The notes: a model not told the origin generated them from the letters alone. Counted from the first letter of the stretch, positions 23,737 to 31,837 are shown. The stretch is DNA of 41,612 bases from an uncultured Eubacteriales bacterium (GCA_900546075.1 URBH01000012.1:1-41612); one strand, 5' to 3'. Translations and numbers: made by a program.

Positions 23737-24522
23737 TTACCAGTTCCAGCAGCGATACAGGCTCTGGGAAATCTTCTTGGAGGCCTCCTGCAAGGCGGGG
23801 AGGTATTCCAGCAGCTCGTCCGTATCCTGCACGCCCACAAAGCCGCTGAAGGACAGGGATGCGATGATGGTTCCCTCGTTGTCCCGCACCGGCACGGCGA
23901 TGCAGCTGCCGTTTTCAGAGGACTCCCGGTCGTCAAAGGCGTAGCCCCTGGTGGCCACATAGCGAAGCGCCTGCCAGAACTGTTCCGGGCTGGTGATGGT
24001 ATGGCTGGTCAGCGGTACCATTTCACAGGAGCTGATGATCTGCTCCACAAGGCTGACGGGAAGCTCGGAGAGCAGCACCTTGCCGCCGGCGCAGGCGTAA
24101 AAGGGGAGGGAAGAAAACAGCGGCGGGATATACTCCACCAGTCTGCCGGTGCGGGACTGCTGGATGATGTTGCAGTGGATGCCCTCCCGCACCATCAGGT
24201 TCATGGCCTGATTGTACTTGGCGGTGTACGCCTTCATGACAAAGCCCGCAACGTCGCTCAATGCGACATACAGATTGTTCTTCTCCGTGACGAAGCTCAT
24301 CTTCTGCCCGGGGATATAGCGGTCGTCGCTGAGCTGGAATACCCAGCCCGAAACCTCCAGGGTCTTCAGGATCCGGAATGCGGTGGAAGGGCTTAACTCG
24401 CAGCGTTTGGCAATCTCATTGACGCCGAGCCTTTCCTTGCTGGTGCGCAGCAAGTCCAGCACAGTCAGCGCTCGTTCCACCATCTTGATTGTTTCAATTT
24501 GCTGTTCAGTCTGTTCTTTCAC
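23737..24522 (-). CDS. IclR-family transcriptional regulator 2
   Basis: A 261 aa regulator, the same length as iclR1 and closely similar throughout (shared blocks include VNEIAK, RILKTLE, YACAGGK and LLSELPVSL). The start is GTG at 24522, six bases after GGGAGGTT on the minus strand; a longer ATG reading from 24600 has no such support. It has an N-terminal winged helix-turn-helix and a C-terminal effector domain. It is divergent from aldolase 2, whose promoter carries the GGAAT-N4-ATTCC operator. Both regulators may recognise the same site, because their recognition helices are alike. Ligand unknown. Confidence 0.92.
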   Translation of the reverse strand: MKEQTEQQIETIKMVERALTVLDLLRTSKERLGVNEIAKRCELSPSTAFRILKTLEVSGWVFQLSDDRYIPGQKMSFVTEKNNLYVALSDVAGFVMKAYTAKYNQAMNLMVREGIHCNIIQQSRTGRLVEYIPPLFSSLPFYACAGGKVLLSELPVSLVEQIISSCEMVPLTSHTITSPEQFWQALRYVATRGYAFDDRESSENGSCIAVPVRDNEGTIIASLSFSGFVGVQDTDELLEYLPALQEASKKISQSLYRCWNW

Positions 24523-24619
24523 GCAAATAACCTCCCGATTCGGCCGAATGTATGCAAGGAAAATAGGAAAATAATGAAAAAAATATGGAGAAATAATCAC
24601 TACACATCCTTCTACCTAG

Positions 24620-24648
24620 AGTATATCGTCGGGATTTCAATTTGTCAA
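24620..24648 (-). promoter_or_regulatory. Promoter of iclR2-DUF624
   Basis: Read on the minus strand: TTGACA (24643-24648), a 17-bp spacer, TATACT (24620-24625). The predicted leader is about 90 nt, close to that of iclR1. The AT-rich gap 24523-24915 holds this promoter, the aldolase 2 promoter and its operator, and no gene that I can see. Confidence 0.7.
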
Positions 24649-24835
24649 TAACTTGATTCGATGAAAACCGGAAATCGTCGATTTTGCAAAAATTTGCCAC
24701 AGAATCTGGAGTAACTATTTCAATTAAAAGGCAAAGAACACGTCTTAAATGCTGTGAGTATTTAGCAATAATCCACAAAATAAGATTTCTGCAATAGCTA
24801 AAATCACCAAATTACTAAAATTACAGAAAATCCTA

Positions 24836-24864
24836 TTGACTTTATTGACAAGCCATGATAAAAC
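24836..24864 (+). promoter_or_regulatory. Promoter of the aldolase 2 / importer 3 operon
   Basis: TTGACT (24836-24841), a 17-bp spacer, TAAAAC (24859-24864), with TG at 24856-24857 giving an extended -10. The operator starts 6 bp after the -10, as at aldolase 1. An overlapping TTGACA at 24845 is an alternative -35 with poorer spacing. Confidence 0.5.
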
Positions 24865-24870
24865 GTAATT

Positions 24871-24884
24871 GGAATAAACATTCC
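24871..24884. promoter_or_regulatory. Probable IclR operator at aldolase 2 (GGAAT-AAAC-ATTCC)
   Basis: A perfect inverted repeat identical in both half-sites to those at 12482, 12624 and 31749, placed over the predicted start site. Confidence 0.75.
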
Positions 24885-24915
24885 GAAAATGAATGACGTA
24901 AAGGAGTTAACCCAA

Positions 24916-25830
24916 ATGGCTAGACAGAAGCTTACCGGTATTTATATTCCCGTAGTGACCCCGTTCAACGAGGACGAGTCCATCAACTTTGCCGCGATCG
25001 ACGAGGTTGCCAAGTTCCTGGCGGAAAACGGCGTTGACGGCATCATCCCCTCCGGCTCCACCGGCGAAATGATCGCCATGACCAAGGAAGAGCAGATGGC
25101 GGTCAATAAGGCCTACATCCAGGCCGGCCACAAGTATGGCATCAAGGTCGTCGCCTCCACCGGCGCTTACCGCACCGGCGACGTCATCGAGATGAGCAAG
25201 GCCGCCGAGGCTGACGGCGCCGACGGCGTCATGGTCGTCACTCCCTGGTACATGGGACCCAACAAGGAAGAGCTGTACCACCACTACAAGGCCATCCACG
25301 ATTCCATCGACATCTCCCTGATGATGTACCACAACCCCTACTACTCCACCGTGCTGTTGGACGACCGGTTCATCGCCAAGATGTACAACGAAGGCTGCAT
25401 CGACGCCATCAAGGAGCGCCAGGCCGACGTGTTCCGTCAGCAGAATCTGCGCCGCCTGACCGATGACAACTTCGCCATCTTCTACGGCTACGACGTCTGC
25501 CCCGTGGAAACCCAGTCCACCTGGTCCGACGGCTGGGTTGTTGGCACCGGCAACCTGTTCCCGAAGGAAAACAGCACCATCTACAAGCTGGCCAAGGCCG
25601 GCAAACTGAAGGAAGCCATGAAGGCGCAGGAAGAGCTGATGTGGCCGTACCTGCCTCTGTTCACCGAGCCCGACTCCAACGGCGACGTGCTGTGGCTGCA
25701 GATGATCAAGATCGGTCTGAAGATGCGGGGCGTGAACGCCGGCTACTGCCGCAAGCCCGTCATCAACGGTCTGCCTCAGGAGGACATGGATCGCCTGACC
25801 GCAGCTCTGAAGCATTACAACTACATTTAA
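24916..25830 (+). CDS. DapA-family (DHDPS/NAL) aldolase, copy 2
   Basis: A 304 aa class I aldolase whose protein and DNA sequence appear identical to copy 1 at 12679-13593, including all synonymous positions. The identity runs from 24914 to 25834 and stops just outside the start and stop codons; the promoters and following genes differ. It has the same active-site motifs: SGSTGE, MMYHNPYYS and DAIKE. AAAGGAGT precedes the ATG at 24916. It heads the importer 3 operon, so each of two importers has its own copy of one enzyme. Recent duplication or gene conversion is the natural explanation. Confidence 0.9.
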   Translation: MARQKLTGIYIPVVTPFNEDESINFAAIDEVAKFLAENGVDGIIPSGSTGEMIAMTKEEQMAVNKAYIQAGHKYGIKVVASTGAYRTGDVIEMSKAAEADGADGVMVVTPWYMGPNKEELYHHYKAIHDSIDISLMMYHNPYYSTVLLDDRFIAKMYNEGCIDAIKERQADVFRQQNLRRLTDDNFAIFYGYDVCPVETQSTWSDGWVVGTGNLFPKENSTIYKLAKAGKLKEAMKAQEELMWPYLPLFTEPDSNGDVLWLQMIKIGLKMRGVNAGYCRKPVINGLPQEDMDRLTAALKHYNYI

Positions 25831-25865
25831 GGAAGCAAATCGCTTTTTCATTTTTTCTCCGCCGC

Positions 25866-25893
25866 GCCGCAGGGGGGCGCATCCCCCTGCGGC
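25866..25893 (+). other. GC-rich hairpin between aldolase 2 and binding protein 3
   Basis: A perfect 11-bp stem (25866-25876 with 25883-25893) with a 6-nt loop and no T-run. It is in the same place as the hairpin after aldolase 1 but unrelated in sequence. A smaller inverted repeat (25929-25934/25940-25945) and a TATAAT at 25949-25954 lie between it and the next gene. Confidence 0.65.
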
Positions 25894-25979
25894 GGCACTC
25901 CATTCGTGTCCCTGCTGATTCATAATCTACTTGCACGGAGCAAGTGTTTATAATCATCAACAAGAAAGGAACGATCAAA

Positions 25980-27380
25980 ATGACAAAGATGTACAAACGA
26001 CTGCTGGCTATGGTGCTGGCCGTACTGATGGCTCTGTCCATGGCAGCCTGCGGCGGCGATTCCAAGGCGCCCGCTCAGGAGACGAAGACCACCCCAGCTG
26101 CTTCGGATGCCCCCGCCCCGTCCGGCGAAAAGCAGAAAATCGTGATCTGGAACAACAACACCAACGAGAATCAGCTGAAGGCGCTGGAAGCGCAGATGAA
26201 CGACATCGCCGCCGAGCTGGGCTTCGAGTTCGAGATGGTGGCCGTTTCCTTCAACGAAATGTACACCAAGCTGGCAACCGCCATCGACGCCGGGGAAGCC
26301 CCCGACATCATGAACACCAACTTCGCCGGCTGCGCGTACCTGTATGAGAACGGGATGCTCACCGACCTGACCGACGTGGTGGAAGGCATCGGCAAGGATC
26401 GCTTCGTTGCTTCCTACATCCGCACCCTGACCGTTGGCGACCACATCTGGGGCCTGCCTGACTGGTCCATGCACACCTCCGTCTGGTACCGCAAGGATCT
26501 GTTTGAGCAGAAGGGTCTCTCCATCCCCACCAACTGGGAAGAGTTCAAGGCCTGCGCCGAAGCCCTGTGCATTGACGAGGACAATGATGGCAACATTGAC
26601 ATCTACGGCTTCCCCGTCCCCATGGACGCCGTTCAGGTCGCTCCTCAGACCTATTACGAAATGCTCTACTCCGCAGGCGTGACCACCGTCGATCCCAAGA
26701 CCGGCGAGTATTGCTTCGGCAAGGAGCTGGACATGGCCGAGAAGACCATGCAGTACATGATCGACCTCTATAAGGCCGCGTCTCCCCCCGCCGCTACCGC
26801 ATGGAGCTGGGGCGATTACCGCAACGCTCTGGTGGAAGGCACCGTGGCCATGACCCTGGACATGGGCGCCGTTATCGGCAATGCTCAGGCCAATAACCCC
26901 GACATGGTGGAGAAGCTGGGCTGCTTCGACTTCCCCGGCCCCGACGGCACCAAGTACGCTTCCTTCGGTTCCGGCTACGCCTTCGTGGCGGGCAACACCG
27001 GCTCCGATGAAAAGATCGCTCTGGTCAAGGAAGTTCTGACGAAGCTCTATACCCCCGAGCGGGCGGCAGAGCGCGCCCTGGCGCGTCCCATGTTCGCGTT
27101 CCCCGCTATGTACGACGCTCTGGAGATCTACAAGGCTGACGAGAAGGTCGCCCAGTTCCAGACCGAGATCGACACCATCGTCGATGCTTTCGAGAACAAC
27201 AACTGGTACTGGTACGGCATGGAGCATGAGTTCAGCGGCCTTTGCTCTCAGATCGAATCCACCACCTTCTTCGGCGAGGCCATGCAGTCCGTCGCTCTTG
27301 GCACCATGACCGCCCGGGAAGCCGTGGAATACATCGACGAGCAGCTGCAGGAGCAGATTGCAATTCTGGAAGACAAATAA
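25980..27380 (+). CDS. Extracellular sugar-binding lipoprotein, importer 3
   Basis: SBP_bac_1-type binding protein, 466 aa. The start is the ATG at 25980 after AAAGGAA; the in-frame ATG at 25944 would place extra residues before the signal peptide. The signal runs to lipobox MAAC with Cys24. The binding domain begins with KIVIWNNNTNENQLKALEAQ and includes the usual GLPDWSMHTSVWYRKDLFEQ-like pocket region, aromatic-rich as in sugar binders. It follows aldolase 2 and precedes its permeases across a hairpin (27404-27436). Ligand unknown; it differs clearly from binding proteins 1 and 2. Confidence 0.93.
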   Translation: MTKMYKRLLAMVLAVLMALSMAACGGDSKAPAQETKTTPAASDAPAPSGEKQKIVIWNNNTNENQLKALEAQMNDIAAELGFEFEMVAVSFNEMYTKLATAIDAGEAPDIMNTNFAGCAYLYENGMLTDLTDVVEGIGKDRFVASYIRTLTVGDHIWGLPDWSMHTSVWYRKDLFEQKGLSIPTNWEEFKACAEALCIDEDNDGNIDIYGFPVPMDAVQVAPQTYYEMLYSAGVTTVDPKTGEYCFGKELDMAEKTMQYMIDLYKAASPPAATAWSWGDYRNALVEGTVAMTLDMGAVIGNAQANNPDMVEKLGCFDFPGPDGTKYASFGSGYAFVAGNTGSDEKIALVKEVLTKLYTPERAAERALARPMFAFPAMYDALEIYKADEKVAQFQTEIDTIVDAFENNNWYWYGMEHEFSGLCSQIESTTFFGEAMQSVALGTMTAREAVEYIDEQLQEQIAILEDK

Positions 27381-27403
27381 GGACTCTGAATCATCCACAG
27401 GCG

Positions 27404-27436
27404 GCTGTGAGCGGGCGGGAAACCCTCGCTCACAGC
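27404..27436 (+). other. Hairpin between binding protein 3 and its permeases
   Basis: A perfect 10-bp stem (27404-27413 with 27427-27436) with a 13-nt loop, 23 bp after the stop. It is the third binding-protein gene in this window followed by such a structure. Confidence 0.6.
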
Positions 27437-27491
27437 ACGCTGATTCCGTCAGAGCATCCGTAACCGCTATGCGCCGGGAAGGAGCATCCGT

Positions 27492-28412
27492 ATGCAAGAA
27501 AGAATAGACCACCATCATTCCGCATTGACGAGCTTTCACAGAAAACGGCAGATCGCAGGCTGGATGTTTGCGATCCCCGCAGTCATTTTCCTGTGCGTGT
27601 TCGTCTTCTACCCGGTGCTGTACAACGTTTGGCTGAGCTTTACAAACGCGAAGCGCCTGAGCAGTGACAATCTACAGTTCGTGGGGCTCAGGAACTACAT
27701 CAAGCTTTTCACGGACAAGACCTTTGCCAAGCGCTTCTGGACAGAAATCGTCTGGACGGTGACCTCCGTGATCGGCCAGATCGTGGTGGGGCTGCTGTTC
27801 GCGCTGGTCATCAGCAACAAGCACCTGAAAGGCGGAACGGTGCTGCGCACGTTCCTGCTGGTGCCGTATGTGGTGCCTGCCATCGTTATCGCCCTGGTCA
27901 CCCGGTGGATGCTTTCCGGCGACTATGGCATCATCAGCGTGTGGCTGCAAAATATGGGCGTGCTGCCCCACCGGCAGACCCTTCTCGCGCTTCCGAAGCC
28001 GGCCCTGGCCGTGGTCATCATCGTCAACATCTGGCGCTCCTATCCCTTCCCTATGCTCATCTATTGGGCGGCACTGAAGAGTATCGACGCCGTGATGTAT
28101 GAGGCAGCGCGGGTGGACGGCGCAAATTCCTGGCAGATATTCTGGCGGATCACGCTGCCCCAGCTGAAGGACACGACCCTGATTCTGCTGGTGCTGCGTA
28201 CCGTCTGGACGGCCACCTACTACGACCTGATCCAGATGATCACCGGAGGCGGCCCCGCCGGGGCAACGACCCACCTGCCCATTATGATCTACCAGAACTC
28301 CTTCGGCAATCCCAACATCGCCTACGCTTCCGCCGTTGCGGTCTTCCTCGGCGTGCTGATGTTCGTGTTTGTGGTGATTTACGCGAAGAAGTCCGGCGCT
28401 GCCGAAGACTGA
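27492..28412 (+). CDS. Sugar ABC transporter permease (MalF/UgpA type), importer 3
   Basis: Membrane subunit of importer 3, 306 aa. AAGGAG precedes the ATG. After a polar N-terminus (about 20 residues, with HHH) comes the first membrane segment (GWMFAIPAVIFLCVFVFYPVLYNVWLSF region). The EAA loop is EAARVDGANSWQIFWRITLPQL. It is followed 19 bp later by the MalG-type partner. The pair plus the 25980 binding protein make a complete CUT1 importer apart from the ATPase. Confidence 0.93.
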   Translation: MQERIDHHHSALTSFHRKRQIAGWMFAIPAVIFLCVFVFYPVLYNVWLSFTNAKRLSSDNLQFVGLRNYIKLFTDKTFAKRFWTEIVWTVTSVIGQIVVGLLFALVISNKHLKGGTVLRTFLLVPYVVPAIVIALVTRWMLSGDYGIISVWLQNMGVLPHRQTLLALPKPALAVVIIVNIWRSYPFPMLIYWAALKSIDAVMYEAARVDGANSWQIFWRITLPQLKDTTLILLVLRTVWTATYYDLIQMITGGGPAGATTHLPIMIYQNSFGNPNIAYASAVAVFLGVLMFVFVVIYAKKSGAAED

Positions 28413-28431
28413 CGCAGAAAGGAGAAGAACC

Positions 28432-29301
28432 ATGAAGTCTCATTCCGGTAAATTTGATCTCCATTCTGTGAAAACCCGCAGGCTGCTGGAAAAAATCGGC
28501 CTGATCATTGTCGTGATCCTTATGATTGTGATTGTCGGCCTGCCCCTGGCGTGGATGGCGCTGAGTTCCTTCAAGCCCTCCACGGAGCTGTTCAAAATGC
28601 CGCCGTCCATTCTGCCAAAGGGCTGGAGCCTCGTGTGGTATCGGGATGCCTTCGGAAACAGCGAGGTTATCCGGTATTTCCTGAACAGCCTTTTGATCTC
28701 CGGCGCCACCATGATTATCGACGTGATATTTGGCACCTTTGCCGCTTACTCGCTGGTGCGCTTCGAGTACACCGGGCGGAAGACCATTATGATGGGCGTC
28801 CTGGCGGCCTACTGCATCCCGCCGATCATGCTGATGGTTCCCCTGTACCGCATCATCGCCGGTATGGGGCTGAAGGACAGTTACCTCGGAATCATCATCG
28901 GACATCTGACGGTCACGTTCCCGTTTTCCGTGTGGCTGCTCATGTCCTTCTTCCGGAAAATACCGAGAGTTCTGGACGAGGCTGCATTGGTGGACGGCGC
29001 GGGCAGTATGCAGACCTTTGTGCTGGTGGATTTGCCGCTGTGCATTTCCGGCATCTTAAGCACCGGAATTATGGCGTTCATTCTTTCCTGGAATGAATTC
29101 CTCCTGTCCAGCGTGCTGATCTCCCACGACTACATGAAGACTCTGACTGTGGGCATGTCCACCTACATCAGCTCCACCGAGATCAACTGGGGCGTGCTGA
29201 TGGCGCTGGGTACGGCGACCACCATCCCCATTGTGATTCTTTTCACCGCAATTCAGAAATACTTTGTCGAAGGCATGACCGCAGGCGCGGTCAAGGGCTG
29301 A
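28432..29301 (+). CDS. Sugar ABC transporter permease (MalG type), importer 3
   Basis: Second membrane subunit of importer 3, 289 aa. AAAGGAG precedes the ATG. The EAA-type loop is DEAALVDGAGSMQTFVLVDLPL, and the tail ends GMTAGAVKG as in MalG-type permeases. The N-terminal 20 residues are polar and basic, followed by the first membrane segment. The FAD oxidoreductase gene starts 27 bp after its stop, behind GGAGG, and so belongs to the same operon. Confidence 0.93.
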   Translation: MKSHSGKFDLHSVKTRRLLEKIGLIIVVILMIVIVGLPLAWMALSSFKPSTELFKMPPSILPKGWSLVWYRDAFGNSEVIRYFLNSLLISGATMIIDVIFGTFAAYSLVRFEYTGRKTIMMGVLAAYCIPPIMLMVPLYRIIAGMGLKDSYLGIIIGHLTVTFPFSVWLLMSFFRKIPRVLDEAALVDGAGSMQTFVLVDLPLCISGILSTGIMAFILSWNEFLLSSVLISHDYMKTLTVGMSTYISSTEINWGVLMALGTATTIPIVILFTAIQKYFVEGMTAGAVKG

Positions 29302-29328
29302 CGAAACAATTAACGGAGGATATTACCA

Positions 29329-30672
29329 ATGCAACAGATGGAATTTGATGTCATTGTCGCCGGCGGCGGCACGGCCGGCTGCATTGCCGGTCTGGCAGCT
29401 GCCCGGAACGGCGCAAAGACCTTGATCGTTGAGAAAAACCGCTGCCTGGGCGGTCAGTTTACGTCCGGTATGCAGGGCGCGTGGGTCGGCTTCAGCGATA
29501 AGCGGAACCGCTGCGTGGGCGGCATGACCTGGGAGCTGAGAAACATCCTGAAGGACATGGGCGCCATCGTGGACAAGGATCCCGACAAGGACGTCTGCTA
29601 CCTCTACGACACCGAGGTCGCCAAGATCGTGCTGGACGATCTGGCCGCCAAGGAGCCGAACCTGACCACCTGGCTGAACACCCAGATCATTGACGTATTG
29701 CAGGACGGCGACACCGTGACCGGTCTCGTGGTCGTGTCCGAGATGAACATCATCGAGGTCAGAGCCAAGGTGGTTATCGACTCCACCGGCGACGCAGGCG
29801 TCTGCGCCAAGGCTGGAGCCACCTATGAAATTCGCCCCGATAGGGAAATTCAGCCCATGTCCCTGATCGGCAAGATGGCCGGTGTGGATATGGATAAGGT
29901 CGCGAAATATTATGAAGAGCATCCGCCTGTGATGGACACCATGATGCCTCCCGCATGGCATGATTTCAAGAGCTTCCCCGGCCTGATGCATTTCGGCCTG
30001 AAGGACGAGCTGAAGGATGTCGACCTGCCCGCCGACAAGGAGTATCTGCGGCACTGGCTGGGCATCTTCACCTCCACTCCCAACCCCGGGGAAATGACCA
30101 TCAACTGCTCCGGCGCCATTGAGGCCAACAGCACTGTCGGCATGGAAACCAGAACCGAACAGGAGAACTTTTCCCAGAAATGCCTGTACGATGTTGCCTG
30201 GGCAATGAAGAATTTCATTCCCGGCTTTGAAAATTCCTATCTGACGGCCATCGCTGCCATGCTGGGCATTCGGGAGAGCCGCCGGGTGATCTGCGATTAT
30301 GAAGTGAAATTCCAGGACTTCCTGGACGCCAAGGACTTCCCCGACAGCATCGGCCGGGGCGCCATGCCCGCCGGTTTCCACACCCCCGAGGGCGAGACCA
30401 TGGTCGTGTACGATCTGGAACCCGGCACTTCCATGACCATTCCCTACAGCTGCCTGGTGGTCAAGGGCAAGGAGAATCTGCTGGTTGCCGGCCGGTGCGC
30501 CTCCTATGAGATCGAAGTGGCCAACTGCATCCGCTGCATGCCTCAGTGCATGGTGATGGGCGAAGCTGTTGGTACAGCCGCCGCCATGGCCGTGAAGGAC
30601 GGCGTAACGGCGCGGAACGTGGATATCAAGAAGCTCCAGGCGAAGCTGATCGAGCAGGGCGGTATCCTCTAA
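29329..30672 (+). CDS. FAD-dependent oxidoreductase (FAD_oxidored family)
   Basis: A 447 aa flavoprotein without a signal peptide. The N-terminal dinucleotide motif is VIVAGGGTAGCIAGLAAARNG, followed by VEKNRCLGGQFTSGMQG, which matches the FAD_oxidored (PF12831-like) group often found in sugar operons of anaerobes and soil bacteria. The C-terminal PYSCLVVKGKENLLVAGRCAS is the usual FAD-contacting end of that group. It closes the aldolase 2 operon. Reactions of this family are mostly unknown; oxidation or reduction of the imported sugar derivative is the likely role. It replaces, in position, the Gfo/Idh/MocA and LarA steps of the sister operon. Confidence 0.87.
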   Translation: MQQMEFDVIVAGGGTAGCIAGLAAARNGAKTLIVEKNRCLGGQFTSGMQGAWVGFSDKRNRCVGGMTWELRNILKDMGAIVDKDPDKDVCYLYDTEVAKIVLDDLAAKEPNLTTWLNTQIIDVLQDGDTVTGLVVVSEMNIIEVRAKVVIDSTGDAGVCAKAGATYEIRPDREIQPMSLIGKMAGVDMDKVAKYYEEHPPVMDTMMPPAWHDFKSFPGLMHFGLKDELKDVDLPADKEYLRHWLGIFTSTPNPGEMTINCSGAIEANSTVGMETRTEQENFSQKCLYDVAWAMKNFIPGFENSYLTAIAAMLGIRESRRVICDYEVKFQDFLDAKDFPDSIGRGAMPAGFHTPEGETMVVYDLEPGTSMTIPYSCLVVKGKENLLVAGRCASYEIEVANCIRCMPQCMVMGEAVGTAAAMAVKDGVTARNVDIKKLQAKLIEQGGIL

Positions 30673-30692
30673 TATATATTGTTGAAGACAAT

Positions 30693-30722
30693 GCGGCGCA
30701 AGCGTTCATACGCTTGCGCCGC
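30693..30722 (+). terminator. Hairpin terminator between convergent genes
   Basis: A perfect 13-bp GC-rich stem (30693-30705 with 30710-30722) with loop TCAT, 20 bp after the FAD oxidoreductase stop and 18 bp past the stop of the convergent dehydrogenase. The T-tract is short on both strands, so termination may be shared. Confidence 0.65.
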
Positions 30723-30740
30723 CGATTTGCTATAGATGGG

Positions 30741-31718
30741 CTATTTGGCACAATATCCGGATGAGAAATCCGCCTGAGCCAGTACGGGCTGCCCAGAGAC
30801 ATAGCGCCGGAAGTTCTCAACGATAAATTCAGATATCTTCTTCATGGTCGGGCTATCCATGCTCATGGAATTTCCGGCGGCATGGGGCGTTATGATCAGC
30901 CTGGGGCAGTCCCAGATGGGATGCTCCGGCGGAAGGGGTTCTTTCTCGGCAACGTCCAGCCCGACGCCCCACAGGTGGCCGTCCTTCAGCACCCGGCACA
31001 GGCCGTCCAGATCGATCAGATTTCCCCGTCCCGCGTTCACCAGCACGGCGTCCGGCTTCATGCTGCGAAGCCGGGCTTCGTCCAGCAGATGATTTGTCTG
31101 CACCGTTCTCGGCAGACAGCACAGCACATAATCCGCCCAGGGAAGGTATTCGTCCAGCGCGTCCATGGTGACCATCCGGTCAAAGCAGGGGGGACATTCC
31201 CAAACCGTCCTGCGAATCCCGACGATCTTGCCGACCATGGGGCGCATCCACTGCGCCAGGGTGGTGCCGATGTCCCCGGCACCCAGAATCAGGACGCTGC
31301 TTTCTTCCAGCGGCTTGTCGTGAAGAAGCAGTTCCCATTTTTTCTGCTGCTGCTTCACGGCATACTCCGGCAGCCGGCGGCTGAGCGCCAGCGTCAGAGC
31401 CAGCATGTGTTCCGCAATGATAGGGCCGTAAAGACCGGTGGCGCAGCTGAGAACGGCGCCCTCGGGGAAGGTGGAGGACTGCACGTAATAATCCACCCCC
31501 GACCAGGTGATCTGCATCCATTCCAGGTGGCGGCAAAACTGCAAATCTTCGGTATTCGGCTCGCCAAGAATGACATTCGCCTGTTCCAGCGCCTTTATGT
31601 ATGCGTCCCGGTCTTCTTTGGGATTCATAAATTGCAGCGAATAACCGTCGCCCGCAATGGCGGCGAGCCGCATCCGATAGGATTCATCAAGAGGAAGCGT
31701 AACCAAAACATGTTTCAT
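30741..31718 (-). CDS. D-2-hydroxyacid dehydrogenase (GhrA/SerA-like family)
   Basis: A 325 aa NAD(P)-dependent dehydrogenase that reduces 2-keto acids, such as glyoxylate or hydroxypyruvate, or oxidises D-2-hydroxyacids. Motifs seen are LGAGDIG for the nucleotide, NAGRG with the substrate Arg, DVAEKEPLP with the catalytic Glu, and ITPHAAG with the catalytic His. It is transcribed alone from a near-consensus promoter that carries the same operator as the aldolase genes, so it very likely belongs to their regulon and handles an aldolase product. AAAGGA precedes the ATG. The exact keto acid cannot be told from sequence. Confidence 0.92.
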   Translation of the reverse strand: MKHVLVTLPLDESYRMRLAAIAGDGYSLQFMNPKEDRDAYIKALEQANVILGEPNTEDLQFCRHLEWMQITWSGVDYYVQSSTFPEGAVLSCATGLYGPIIAEHMLALTLALSRRLPEYAVKQQQKKWELLLHDKPLEESSVLILGAGDIGTTLAQWMRPMVGKIVGIRRTVWECPPCFDRMVTMDALDEYLPWADYVLCCLPRTVQTNHLLDEARLRSMKPDAVLVNAGRGNLIDLDGLCRVLKDGHLWGVGLDVAEKEPLPPEHPIWDCPRLIITPHAAGNSMSMDSPTMKKISEFIVENFRRYVSGQPVLAQADFSSGYCAK

Positions 31719-31748
31719 ATTCCTTTCCTCCGGCCAAGCAAACTCAGC

Positions 31749-31762
31749 GGAATGGGTATTCC
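31749..31762. promoter_or_regulatory. Probable IclR operator at the 2-hydroxyacid dehydrogenase (GGAAT-GGGT-ATTCC)
   Basis: The fourth perfect copy of the repeat. It lies 9 bp downstream of the -10 element, covering about +3 to +16 of the minus-strand transcript, as expected for a repressor site. No regulator gene is adjacent, so control must come from iclR1 or iclR2, or both. Confidence 0.75.
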
Positions 31763-31771
31763 ACCAACTAG

Positions 31772-31800
31772 ATTATAACGTTTGACGGAATTACAGTCAA
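31772..31800 (-). promoter_or_regulatory. Promoter of the 2-hydroxyacid dehydrogenase gene
   Basis: Minus strand: TTGACT (31795-31800), a 17-bp spacer, TATAAT (31772-31777). It is the closest to consensus of the promoters seen in this window and begins right after the terminator of the upstream minus-strand operon. Confidence 0.8.
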
Positions 31801-31804
31801 GAGA

Positions 31805-31837
31805 AAAAACCGGCATTCAACAGGAATCCCGGTTTTT
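31805..31837 (-). terminator. Intrinsic terminator of the ilvD-DUF554 operon
   Basis: A 9-bp outer stem (31805-31813 with 31829-31837), one mismatch, then a 4-bp inner stem (31815-31818 with 31824-31827). On the minus strand it ends in a T-run. It lies 25 bp after the DUF554 stop and separates that operon from the dehydrogenase promoter. Confidence 0.85.

Noticed and set aside
24708..24721. GGAGT-AACT-ATTTC, a degenerate copy of the IclR operator
   Set aside because: One mismatch in each half-site, and no promoter element is placed around it. It could be a weak site but is not listed as a feature.
25949..25954. TATAAT as an internal promoter before binding protein 3
   Set aside because: No acceptable -35 element lies 16-18 bp upstream; the TTGCAC at 25931 is only 12 bp away. 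A small hairpin there explains part of the sequence.
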